DNA of 64,000 nt from the NCBI GenBank assembly GCA_019973155.2, contig BPQB01000001.1, positions 2,294,001-2,358,000 of the forward strand, written 5' to 3'. Source of the stretch: Phanerochaete sordida (Eukaryota > Basidiomycota > Agaricomycetes > Polyporales > Phanerochaetaceae). This document shows positions 49,258 to 59,163 of this stretch, piece after piece (the first letter of the stretch is position 1; the number at the start of each line of letters is the position of its first letter). The notes under the pieces are model-generated. The model saw only the letters and a program-made list of their open reading frames with translations. It was not told the origin of the DNA and ran no database searches. The translations under genes were made by a program, and so were the position numbers.

Positions 49258-49266
49258 CGGTGCCTC
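49258..49266. repeat. 9-bp target site duplication, right copy
   Basis: CGGTGCCTC, identical to 47381-47389, directly follows the right terminal repeat. Confidence 0.85.
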
Positions 49267-49611
49267 CTGTCCGCAACCTGCACGTCTCCCACCAACACGA
49301 ACTGCCCTTCGATATGCAAATCAGCGCAAATAACGTGCAACGTGCTCTACTTCCTCACATTTCTCATGGTCTGCTTAAGGGCTGTTTGGGTTGTTTAAGC
49401 ATTCCGCCCCCTTGAAGCTCAAGTGACACGTCGCTTACCGTATATAAGTAGTTCGGTTCCAGCCTCAAGAGATAGCAAGAATCGCTTGCAGCTCGTATAT
49501 AAAGTGTGCAAATACCGTGTACAGTGTACAGGCCATTGATACAGGTCAATCGTACTTCCTGCTTAATGAAAAGGAGGGGCAACACACCGCCCACTCTATG
49601 ATGCGGAAAGC
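49267..49611. other. intergenic DNA
   Basis: Between the MULE and the 3' end of the split F-box gene. TATA-like tracts and AT-rich sequence; no gene seen. Confidence 0.5.
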
Positions 49612-50082
49612 CTAAGACTGCGTGTAAGTCCAGCATCCCCGCGCATCCCGAACAGCCCGTTCACGCTCCTGGCCGACGAGGGCCAAGAACGGCGGCGGGT
49701 CGCCTCGCGGGCCTCCCGTCCACCACAGCTGCCCGTCGATGCTCCTGATAGATCCATCGGCGCGCCGACGTATGCGCCACCTCCACACGACGACGTCCAG
49801 CAGGGGGTCCTCGTCCTGGCTGACGTACCAGTCGAACTCCTCGAGGGTCGGCCGCGCCTGGGCGAGGGCCCGCACCGCCGCGGCGACGCGCGTGTAGTTG
49901 TGCGCCTCCCACGCCCAGAAGAGCAGGCTCTCGTCGTCGCGGTCCAGCGCAGTGTCTGCGTCAAGGCACAGCGCCGTGCGGACCCCGTCCTCGAGCCGCT
50001 CCAGCTCCGAGCTGTCGACGAAATGCGCTTGCGTGAGGTAGGAGAGGGTCACGGGCGTAGTGTCCTCGTCGTAGAACTGCAT
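49612..50082 (-). pseudogene. 3' part of F-box gene A, cut off by a transposon
   Basis: The frame from 50082 matches the last exon of the intact paralogue at 61343-63411: LERLEDGVRTALCLDADTAL, LLFWAWEAHNYTRV, RPTLEEFDWYVSQDEDPLLD, ADGSIRSIDGQLWWTGGPRG, DPPPFLALVGQERERAVRDA. It lacks the F-box and the LRR-like middle, which lie 9 kb away (59164-60761). The apparent ATG here is formed by the AT target duplication plus the next G, so it was an internal codon. Without a promoter it is probably silent. Confidence 0.85.
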
Positions 50083-50107
50083 CAGGGAAAATCCCCCGCG
50101 GTAATGT
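50083..50107 (+). repeat. Terminal inverted repeat of the Plavaka-type element, left
   Basis: 25 bp beginning CAGGG and ending GGTAATGT, identical to the reverse complement of 59139-59163. The match stops exactly after this block. Confidence 0.9.
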
Positions 50108-50347
50108 CAGAGTAATGTAGCGATAATGAGATGATGCTCGATAATGTACGATACTGCACGGTAAAGCGCCCAGAAACCGAGGCTCGGGCTTGACGCCACA
50201 AGGCTGCACTGCGCGCTTTAATCTCGCGACCGTCGGTAACGACGATAACACCTTTACGCTCGTTAATACCACTACCCTGCCCTCGGATGTCTTCGCGCGC
50301 TACTACACACCGCGCCCTTTGCGCCTCTGCCTCAACCTTCCATCGTC

Positions 50348-51400
50348 ATGACCGCATTCGATGACTGTACTGCATCCTTCCCTGGGCAGCTGTCACAACT
50401 AACTACGCCGACTCACGCCCAACAGCGCACGAACCCGCTCATCCGCACCCTTCCAACCGCCTCAGACGAGTCAGAGAACACTGGTCATCGTTCGAAGAGA
50501 CGTCAGACGTCCCGTAGAGCCCAGAGCTTGAACAAAGAGTGCGTATCACATTGCATTTCACCGACACCGCTGCTGACCGAAGCTGTGTTTTCTGTAGACT
50601 GTACAAGCCCGGCGGCGCCCTCGATTCACAGACAACAGACTCTCAGTGGCTTCCCGACTCGGACGCGGCTCTGGGTTTTGCACTCATATCCGGTGATCAA
50701 GAGATACTACCAGAGGCACCGCCAGGCAGGGGTTTAGGTGGTAGAGAGCTGCTTGGGCTGCGTTCACGCTCAGGTGCGCTAGCTTATCGTTGTACCGAGA
50801 CACAAAGGCTGACACCCCACGACCTTGGCTGAAGCCGAACCGTCTGGCAAAGCGCACCACTCCGCCCAGAACCCTGCGCACTTGACGCCTCTCCAGGAAC
50901 CCCTCGACACCTCTGCCCGTCTTCCCGAGTCGATTCCTACGGCCTATGGCACACAGTCCGCTACTACAATAAAGAAGGACGCGGCTGTTCAGACGACACC
51001 GTACCATGGGATCTCGTACGAACGCCTTATGGAGCGCATCCGCAAGCTGCAGCACGAGCCCTGCTTCGACGAAAATGGAGAGCAATATGTACCGGACTCT
51101 GAAGGCGAAACCAATGCCGAACTTCGCATCCCACCCCAGCGGCGTCCCAAGAGGCTCCATAGCCCATGCGCGCAGTATCCCGGGACGTGGTCGATCTATA
51201 ACGAGCTCAAGTCCCGCCCGGAGAATAGCCACCTCTTCACCGACCCTCAGTGGTCGCTCATCGACCGCGTCGTGCTCCAGAACAAGGCACGAAAGGAGTA
51301 TCTACGCCGAGTTGTAGATGGTTATGAGAGGGAGCCCACTGATGATGAGCTTCGGTATGCCATGCGGCCATACTCAGTAGTATCAGCAATGGGACCATAA
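50348..51400 (+). CDS. Unknown transposon-borne gene
   Basis: Exon 1 (MTAFDDCTASFPGQLSQLTT) splits at a GTGCGT donor and continues LYKPGGALDSQTTDSQWLPD. After a second intron it runs to the stop at 51398-51400, about 330 residues. The first half is disordered and polar. The second half has helical, charged segments (GISYERLMERIRKLQHEPCF, GTWSIYNELKSRPENSHLFT, WSLIDRVVLQNKARKEYLRR). I recognise no domain. Its start lies 265 bp inside the left end, a position expected for a gene driven by the element itself. It may be an accessory transposition or silencing-related protein, or captured host sequence. Confidence 0.5.
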
Positions 51401-51837
51401 ATATCAAAATAATCATATTATATTCCGTCCTGACTCAAAACATGCGATCTCGCACACAATATATTGGCGTTCATGTCTATGGTAAGGATGTCGAAGCAGC
51501 AGTGTTAGCAATAGACCCCCCACCCCCTACAGCTCGACGAAAGTGCACATGATTCCCTGGCGCCACGCAGGCAGGACGCGACACGACTCCAACTAGCGGC
51601 GCTGTGTACGTGCGGCCTGCGACTCCCCCCTGCATGGAGCGTGCTCGCAGGGCCCAATTTCTCGCGAGCTGTGACGTCCAGATGCCAGCGGTACCGCGCA
51701 AGCAGGACGCGCGGTACCGCGAGGGGCAATTCAGAGGGCGCTCTCGAACGGCAACCCGTGCGTTGTCGAGCGGCGGCGGCGTGACGAGCGTAAGCCTGCA
51801 ACGCGACGATGAGCGCACACCGGACTGGATCACAGAG

Positions 51838-52141
51838 AGAAGCGTACATGGAGGTGCCGGTCACAGCGGCGGGGTTGCCCACAATTACTCTCTCCGTGAT
51901 CACCGAGCATGGACGCGTCGAATAGGTAGTTGTTGGTCATCTCGGATAACATCAGCATAAGCATGTTGTCCTCCATCCTCGTGATGCCAGGCGCATGGTG
52001 CCGAGCACCTCGTCCTGCCACTGCGCGTGAGCAGCGCCGCACATGCAGAGAGCACGCGGGACGCACCTTGTAGATCATGACGTCGCCGAGCAGCATAACA
52101 TGGCGCGGATCGATGCTCATGCCGTGTCTCACCATCCAGGT
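51838..52141 (-). pseudogene. Captured fragment of the RNA polymerase III largest subunit (RPC1/RPC160)
   Basis: On the minus strand, MVRHGMSIDPRHVMLLGDVM and MIYK abut a GTGCGT intron donor at 52066. Then come EVLGTMRL, a one-base frame slip, GITRMEDNMLMLMLSEMTNN and YLFDASMLG, and in another frame TERVIVGNPAAVTGTSMYAS. These parallel, in order, the conserved C-terminal Rpc1 segment (HGMSIDxRHVMLLxDxMTYK, GEVLGITRFG, VLMLASFEKTxDHLFDA, SECIIMGIPMxxGTG). Retention of an intron means DNA-level capture, not retroposition. Two frame breaks show it is decayed. No other part of the gene is seen. Confidence 0.75.
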
Positions 52142-52183
52142 CGTATACTGGATGGGCCTCGAAGGCGAGCACCGCCGTCACGG

Positions 52184-55100
52184 TCATGTCATAGTTCCGT
52201 ATGCATGCCGATCCATGAATGCGCCCACCCAGAATTTTGTGGCCTCATCCAGGACGTTTGCGCTAGTCCAATGGCGCGGCGCGATGGGACCGAAGTTCGG
52301 CCACAGGTGTACGCTTCGTCGGACGTCGGACAGCAAGCGCACCTCCGCTGAACGCTTCCCGTCGCCATCGAATGATCGTTCGACCTTGTATAGACCGTGC
52401 GTCGTGTTTGGCCGAGCGAACTTAGTGAACCATTCCACGTAGACGAGATGGTCAGGAGGACTGCCGGCGGGGAAGAGCTTGGCGGCATAGCGGGGCGGAA
52501 TCGTGAAGATGGCGCGAACTTGACCTATACGGTATCCTAAGGAGGTTGTACCGTCAGCTGTCTATCTTGCAGAGGCTTTGTAGGCGAAGGAGTGCTCACC
52601 TGCAACTCCAGTCGCTTTACCCGAGCCGAGGTTGATGAGGGCGGTGTCGAAGCGGCCAGGAATGGTGTCACCTCGCTTGTCAAGGCGCGGAGGCGTCGCG
52701 TGAATGACATCGTGGTTGTCGGACGCATGGCGGTACCGCGCGAAGCTTTCCTCCCAGAATTTCGCCTTATGGTAGACGCGGACCTTGTCGAACCGTAGGC
52801 GTATATTACTGGCAAGGGCCGCAAGCGAGCGCGGAGATGCTTCAGGGTGATTGTATCTTGCTACGAACTGTGCCAGGCACAGCTCGAAATCGACTGCGCC
52901 GTATTGTGTGTGCAAGCGATGAAACGGGACTGCCTTCGCTGAGGGGTCGCGCGTCATGAGGATATGTGTCTCGGAGTGGCGGTACAGTGGCTGCAGCTCG
53001 TAGGAGCTCGGACGGCCTGTCGTGCGTCCAATTGTGTCGTGTAGTGCTGCGGGTTGTACTGATAATGATGCCTGAGTCGGTTCTCTGGGGATATTCAACG
53101 TTGCTGCAGTAGAGGGGCGAAGCATGGCCGAGCCTGTGGCAAGGTTGTTTGTACGGGGACCTGGATCGCTCGGTGGACATGGTGCTGGGTTGTTCTCTGT
53201 CCCGGGCGCCGGGTTGTCGTCAGCGTCAGCCTGAGCTTCAAGTTCTCGTGCCTTGATATGCCGGTCGTATTGGATGACTTTCTCCTTGCGCTCTAGCCAG
53301 ACGGTCATCTGGTCGTACTCGTCCTTCTTGTTGGTCGCGCGATAGGCATCTTTCGCCATGTCGATATGGAGCCGCTCGGTGTACTCGGTATTGTAGTTGT
53401 CTGCCGAACCGAGGTTCTCGATCCGCTCGCGGTAGTGTCGGCAGAAGTGGAGCTTCGGAAAGTGGAAGTCCGAGCGTATGCCGAGATCAACAAAGACACT
53501 TTTGTTCTCATGAAAGCGAGCAAGCGCATCATCTAGGGCATCGAGCGTCTGCATACTGTGGATCGGGTACTGTGCAAGGTAGACGAAATCCAGCATTGCC
53601 CGCACGGCCCGGACAAGAGACAACTGTGACGCCTGCGAGATGCCGTCGCCCGGACGGAGGTCGATGACAAGTCCCAGTAGTATGCGACAAATGTCCGCGT
53701 GCTCAGTTCCGGTGAGCCGCGAGAGCTTGGTAATCCCCTTGAAGAACAAGCGAACATTATGGTTCGGGGGGAAGCGGCGACAGCGGGCGTCGATCTCATC
53801 CTCGTCATACACGTCCTTGAGCCATGAGACGAGGTGCTTCACCACGCCCTGCAGGAGTTGATGGAGAATATCAGGGGCGATGGAAAGGAAGACGTCGGAG
53901 TAAGGGAGCGACTCCCAGAAAGGCTTGTAGATGGGCTTGATGCCGACGGCCTTGCACTTGCGGGAATACCGAGCTCGGGAGAGGTCGTCGACCTGCTCTA
54001 GGACGTCCAGAACCTTCGACAGGTCACGCAGAGGGAAGTCGATGCCGGGATCATAGTCTCCGAGTTCGGAGCGGGGTTGGGTACAGACGGGGCACTCGCC
54101 ATACTTCGTACATGTCACCAGGACCTGCTCGGGATAGTCGCCGACATACGCGGCGTAGATGGGATGAACGCGGCGGGTCACGCCGTCGCCGCTAGTCATG
54201 GGAAGGCCGTTAAGGCCAGCATCCTCAAGTGCTCCGAGGATACGCCGCATACATGCGTGGAAGAGGTTTGCTTGGGCACGTCTCCGAGCTGCCTTGCTAG
54301 TGATGTGCTCGAGCTTCGAGGTCGGCAGGTACGCAAGGAGGATGTGGCCACCACGCGATGGCTTGCTGCGGATGTCCTTAGGAATGTTTCCAATTGTCAG
54401 ATATACAGGGTATGCGGCTTTGTTCCGAAAGAGCGTGAGTTGAGTTTTGTCGGACGAGAGAATGACAGGAATGATAGTGCCGCCTTCAGCGTTGGCTTCA
54501 ACTGCTTTCTGTAGGTGGTGTATATTAGTAGCGTGCAAGAGATATACGGCATAATCGGTGAGTACATACTTGAGCTGCCCACCACCATTTTCCAGTGTGC
54601 ATATCGTGATAGAGACGCTTAGTATGGTCGGGATCGCTGTAATGTCGCTCGGGAAGGAATACAAGATGCTGCGCAAAGTCGGGCTCCCCATAGAGCGAGC
54701 GAATGCACGCGATAACATCTCGAAAGTAGACGTCGAACGCTTGTTGGTCGACGACGATCTCATCGCGTACAAAGCGCGGACGCGTGGATGGCAACGTGTC
54801 GACAAGCGCGTTCACCTCACGCGTGTTCTGGAACGTGAGGCCGAGCTTCTGTTGAATCTGCGGTACAATCGTTGATGAGCGTCACAGTCAAACTGCAAAG
54901 AGTTAACACGTACCCCTTCAATCTCGAGCAACTCGTTGAACGCGTTGGAGCCAGGCCCACGCATCTTTGACCACCGCGCCAGCTCCCACTCCGTCTTGTT
55001 TGCGAACGGTGCGTATATGTTCTTCTTGGGTTTCGCTGACTCGGACTCCTTAGGCGCATCCTGAGGCTGCGGACTCGAGTTTGTCTGCGGCTCAGACCCA

Positions 55101-55867
55101 GGCTCAGCCGTAGCATCTACCACCGGCGGGTCGATAGGTGCTCCGGCGCGCGCAGAGGGAAAGCGTACGGCATGTATGGTGCGTCGCAGTGCATTCTCCA
55201 TGCGCTTCCTTTGGAGACTATCCGCGTAGATAGGCATCGGCGAACTGGGCTCGACGCTGTCCTGAGGCGGTCGGTCGGCGTGAGATGCGCCCGCAAGGCT
55301 GCCGCCAACGTCGGTACTGTTCGAGGCTTCTCCAGGGTCAGCGACTTCAGCCAATGTGGAGCCTAGCTGCGTTCTTCCAGAGTCGCTGACACTGTCGGCG
55401 GAGTGTTGTGTCGTCTGTGTAAGTTGAGCGTTCTGCACAACCGCCGGCTCCCACATCGGACGTAGCGCCTCCATGCGCTCGACGAGCTCAGCCTCCGAGT
55501 CGTCCCCCGGATCCTCCTGGGTGTATAGCTCACTGTCCTTCTCTACGCCATCGGCTTTCCTTCCCGGACCGCAACCTTGATCAGACTCGGAATCTTCATC
55601 GGCCCAGCCAGGAAGGTCTTCGGCACGGTAGTTGGCTCCAAAGAAGTCGCCTTCGAAAGCGACAGGAGCGGCTTCTGCATCTTCATCAACGTCCATTGGC
55701 GTCGGAATTGACGAGGCTTCGGAGTGATTCTGGCGAGGTGAGCGTGAGCGTCGTCTTGCGTTTCGGAATCTAACTTCGTGGCGGCAAGCTGGATTCGTTG
55801 CAAGGGCACCATGTTTTGCTAGGCCGGCATCAGAGAAAGGATGATGGCAAGAGCGGCAGACAGGCAT
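52184..55867 (-). CDS. Plavaka-type transposase
   Basis: The start MPVCRSCHHPFSDAGLAKHG (55867) gives the N-terminal C2H2-like zinc finger (CxxC...H) usual for these proteins. A 300-residue acidic linker ends YAPFANKTEWELARW, NAFNELLEIEG. Exons 2-3 carry FQNTREVNALVDTLPSTRPR, YHDMHTGKWWWAAQ, ILSSDKTQLTLFRNKAAYPV and the core SIAPDILHQLLQGVVKHLVS, EHADICRILLGLVIDLRPGD, FPKLHFCRHYRERIENLGSA, DNYNTEYTERLHIDMAKDAY. The last exons give YVEWFTKFARPNTTHGLYKV and NIRRSVHLxP-like sequence (DVRRSVHLWPNFGPIAPRHW), stopping at 52184. About 1,150 residues. No stop or frameshift was found, so it is probably functional and nuclear. Confidence 0.88.
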
Positions 55868-56109
55868 GATGTAGGAAGGCGTAGGGGAGCTAGATGTGGA
55901 CAGAAGCAGAGCGACCACTGGTAATGCGGTAAGTCGTGCAGTTCCAGGGCAGAGCTGAAGTGCAACGCGGCTTACCCTAAAGTCACAATCAGATCTCCCA
56001 CGATCGCTGCAAATCCTGCACCACCGTCGCCTCTCGCTGTCCCTAATTGCCCATTTCCTGCACTGCATCGCTTTCCGGGCGTCGAGAAACACCTCCAAAA
56101 ATTCTAGCA

Positions 56110-58940
56110 ATGGCTACCGAACAGTCAGCTCAAAAATCGATGGACAAGGAGGGAAGGAAACGGCGTAGAGCAGCAGAGAAGGCTGCAGAAGACCAGGAGG
56201 CCTTTGACGAGGCAGTGGAAACACGAAGTAAGCCGAGCTTACCATGTAGTTATCCCGCATTATTTCTTGACGAGCTGCGGACAGAGACGACGCGTTTGAG
56301 CAGGCAGAAGCTGCAAGACGATCCGAGTAAGTTGATACTTCGCCATCTCGAATAAAACATAACATGGTCCTCGTACCATAGCTTGGAAGCCGGGATTTGA
56401 AAGGATTATTGGTGACGATGGCAAACCAGTTGAGACGTCGAAGGCTGGCGCAGAGAAAGGAACTCTGAAGGGCAAGTCTCGCAGGACCCGTGTCGTCCAA
56501 GGTGTGGAGTAGAATTGTTATGGCTGCGATACTGGCTAATGAGCTGTGGTAGACGGTAAGGAGGGTAAGGCCCCGGCAAAGACGAAAGACAAAGCTGGGC
56601 AAACTAAGCCCAAACACTCGACGCGTAAGTGCCTTTGTGGGTCCACCCTTGCCCAAATAGACGCAATCTCACGGTTATATTAGCGGGGAAACGCCCTATT
56701 ATCCCACACTCCTCTCTCGAGAGTGACGACGACACCCCGTTGCGAGCCACTATCATCGTCACCGCACCGCCGCGCAAGAAGACAGCTGCTACGACCTCCA
56801 CCGTGGCGACAAGCCCCGCGCCGCTGCCGCAGAAAACCACCGTGAGCAACAACAAATCGCCCTCAAGCCACGAGAACGCAGCACACGTTGAGACAGACTC
56901 TCAGCTTGTCGCAGCCACGGCTCACGAAGCTGACCACGGGCTAACTGTGAGCTCTTGTTTCGCTTCTATACTGTCAAGTGTAGACGGCCCGCTTACTTCA
57001 AGCCAGGATGCAGCAAGTGCACCCTCCCAGAAGCCTGCAAAGCCAACCAAACCGAAGAAGCCTCGTGCCGAGGAGGACGACGAAAGCTCCGCAGAGGAGG
57101 AAGATGATTCGGAAGAAGGGTCAGTGTACACCTCGGGAAGCGAGTTCAACGACGAAAGCTCGTCTAGCGAAGAGGGCGACGAAGACGTCGATGGCGATGA
57201 CGACGTGCTCATGAGCGAGATCCAAGTACGTGTTATACCACACTTTGACTGCGCTTGATGTGATTGAGCAAGGAGTCTACCTACAGATAATCGAGAAATC
57301 AACGGCTGCCAATACGGCGGACTCTGCGCCACCACATGTATCGTTGTCGTCGGCTACTCACGTCGTCGTCACAACAGCGACTTCTGACACAACCACCTCG
57401 GACAAAGCGGCGACCAAAAGGTCTCGCAAGCGCAAGAGGGAGGCGTCCTCGAAGCCTGTCGCAGATGGCACAACTGCCGTCCCTGCCGACAACAGTACAC
57501 AGGACGACCAGGACGACGAGCAGCTCGAGAAGCAGAAGCGGTCAAGGTCTGACCAAAAAGCGGACGCCGTCGATGTGAGTACATGTCCCTGCATTAAGAG
57601 CGACCTGGCTCATTGTTCCCTCGACGTAGCGCCCGCAGTTCAAGACGACGGCGACTCCTGTTGCTGCGGTAGCGTCCATCGTTGCTGCACCTACGCAGCT
57701 TGTGCCCAAGGCTGAAGCGGAAGATGTCAAGCCGCTAACCAAAGGTAGTGCCCTCACCAAACTCAGAGAACGAGAGCTTCAAGCACACGAACACACGCGC
57801 CTTGTATGGTCCCAAGCGAAGTCTGGCGAAATCCAACTTCGTCTTATGGACCAGCAGCAGCACATCATGGATATCCTCCGCGACTCTTTCCAAGCCGCCG
57901 CAGCGTCCATCGCTTTTGATTGTGGTGCGTACACAGCGTTCATCGATGATCATACACCGCCTCACTTGATGTCCTTCCAGCTGTACCTGATGCTGGCGCT
58001 CGCTTCGACCTCTGGCAAGACATCGCTATTGCTACCGCAGAACGTCTCGGAGACCGCTACGCCGTAGTCGTGCAACGCCTCAAGACCGACTACTACTACG
58101 CAAAGGCATATGTTGACCAGGTACGCACAACAACGCTGTGTAAGTCCATTACTTACTGAACCTCCCCTAGATCGAGCAGCGAAACAGCAAGAAGCGGAGC
58201 GACATGAAGGCGTCGACCGACAGCAAGGTTTGCGACGAGTACGGCATCGTCAAGGACGCCTGCCAAAACCTCGTGGCTGCCCTCGTCGATCGTCGCGGCT
58301 ATGCGTATCCAGGCAACATCACGGTTAGCATCTCTGTCCATCTACATCGTGCTGTCGCTGCAGTCTAACATCTTGACGTAGGCCAAGTATGATGGCAACC
58401 ACCCGTTCGCACGACCTATCGTCTGGGCAGTCCTCAAGACGTTTTTCTTTCACTCCACTCGCAAAACGCCATCGGTTGCGAGCCAGCATCCCGATCGATT
58501 CAAATCGAGCGACCGATACAAGCCTCAAGAGCTCGAGATTCCCCTTCCGATGCTGGCACTCACGTGCGCTATGGTACGTCTTCGTTTAGGTCTCCCATAA
58601 ATGCGCGTCCAATAACGTTCCGGTGATGTAGATCAAGCTCTCGTTGGACGCTTGGAGCGAAGGTGACGGTACAACACCCGAAACCTTCAACTACACAGAA
58701 TGCAAGAAGGAGTACGATGCCGTGGTTGATATGGTCGAGAAGCTCCGGGAGAAGAGCGAGAAGACCTATCATCGTATCTTGCACGACGTGTACCTTGCTA
58801 CCGTCGGCGGCTCGTAAGTACCTGGTCTCCTAATGATGATCACGTCTGACCATACGTCCCATAGGAGAGCCGCATCAGTGTCAAAGCTGACTGACCCAGA
58901 GCTTCCCGATGCCGTTGACCGCATTGTTCTTGATGATTAA
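56110..58940 (+). CDS. Transposon-borne DUF6532-type protein
   Basis: About ten exons. The N-terminus (MATEQSAQKSMDKEGRKRRR) is basic, followed by long Ser/Glu/Asp-rich disorder (AEEDDESSAEEEDDSEEGSV) and a Lys/Arg patch (KRSRKRKREASSK). The C-terminal half is a folded domain: LRERELQAHEHTRLVWSQAK, DRYAVVVQRLKTDYYYAKAY, HPFARPIVWAVLKTFFFHST, EIPLPMLALTCAMIKLSLDA, CKKEYDAVVDMVEKLREKSE, ending in DAVDRIVLDD. This matches the DUF6532 pattern widespread in Agaricomycetes, often found near DNA transposons. Function is unknown; the gene is divergent from the transposase (243 bp between starts), so both likely share a promoter. Confidence 0.7.
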
Positions 58941-59039
58941 TGTATCAATTCCGTGCTCATGTACCCAGTACTGTCTCTCTTCCGGCAATATAACATCGCT
59001 CTACCCACAATAACGAACACTTCTGGTGCGATAACGAGG

Positions 59040-59138
59040 CTGATATACCACCCGGTAATGACGGGGTTGGCTAATGCCCGGTAACGAGCTTACTCGTATA
59101 CTGACTTTAACAAGACGGCATTACCGGGTCATTATCTC
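59040..59138. repeat. Subterminal GGTAATG repeats of the Plavaka-type element
   Basis: CCCGGTAATG at 59051-59060, a GCCCGGTAACG variant near 59076, and the inverse CATTACCGGG near 59119 share the inner part of the terminal repeat. Such arrays bind the transposase in CACTA-type elements. The left end has looser GTAATG/ATAATG copies at 50101-50150. Confidence 0.6.
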
Positions 59139-59163
59139 ACATTACCGCGGGGGATTTTCCCTG
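59139..59163 (-). repeat. Terminal inverted repeat of the Plavaka-type element, right
   Basis: Reverse complement of 50083-50107 with no mismatch. Confidence 0.9.

Larger units (their letters stand above)
50083..59163. mobile_element. 9,081-bp Plavaka-type (CACTA-related) DNA transposon
   Basis: Perfect 25-bp terminal inverted repeats (50083-50107 and 59139-59163, beginning CAGGGAAAATCC) are flanked by a 2-bp AT duplication (50081-50082, 59164-59165). Subterminal GGTAATG-type repeats follow, dense at the right end. The interior carries an apparently intact Plavaka-like transposase on the minus strand, a DUF6532-type gene on the plus strand, an unknown plus-strand gene, and a pseudogenised RNA polymerase III fragment. 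Both ends sit inside one F-box coding sequence: removing the element and one AT restores the frame across the site. Perfect end repeats and open transposase frames suggest a recent, possibly still mobile insertion. Confidence 0.9.

Noticed and set aside
50027..50082. ATG at 50082 as a true start codon
   Set aside because: It is made from the AT target duplication plus the following G of an internal codon.
59142..59163. Taking the stop inside the terminal repeat as the natural end of F-box gene A
   Set aside because: Those codons come from the transposon end; the paralogue continues for about 170 more residues, found at 49612-50082.
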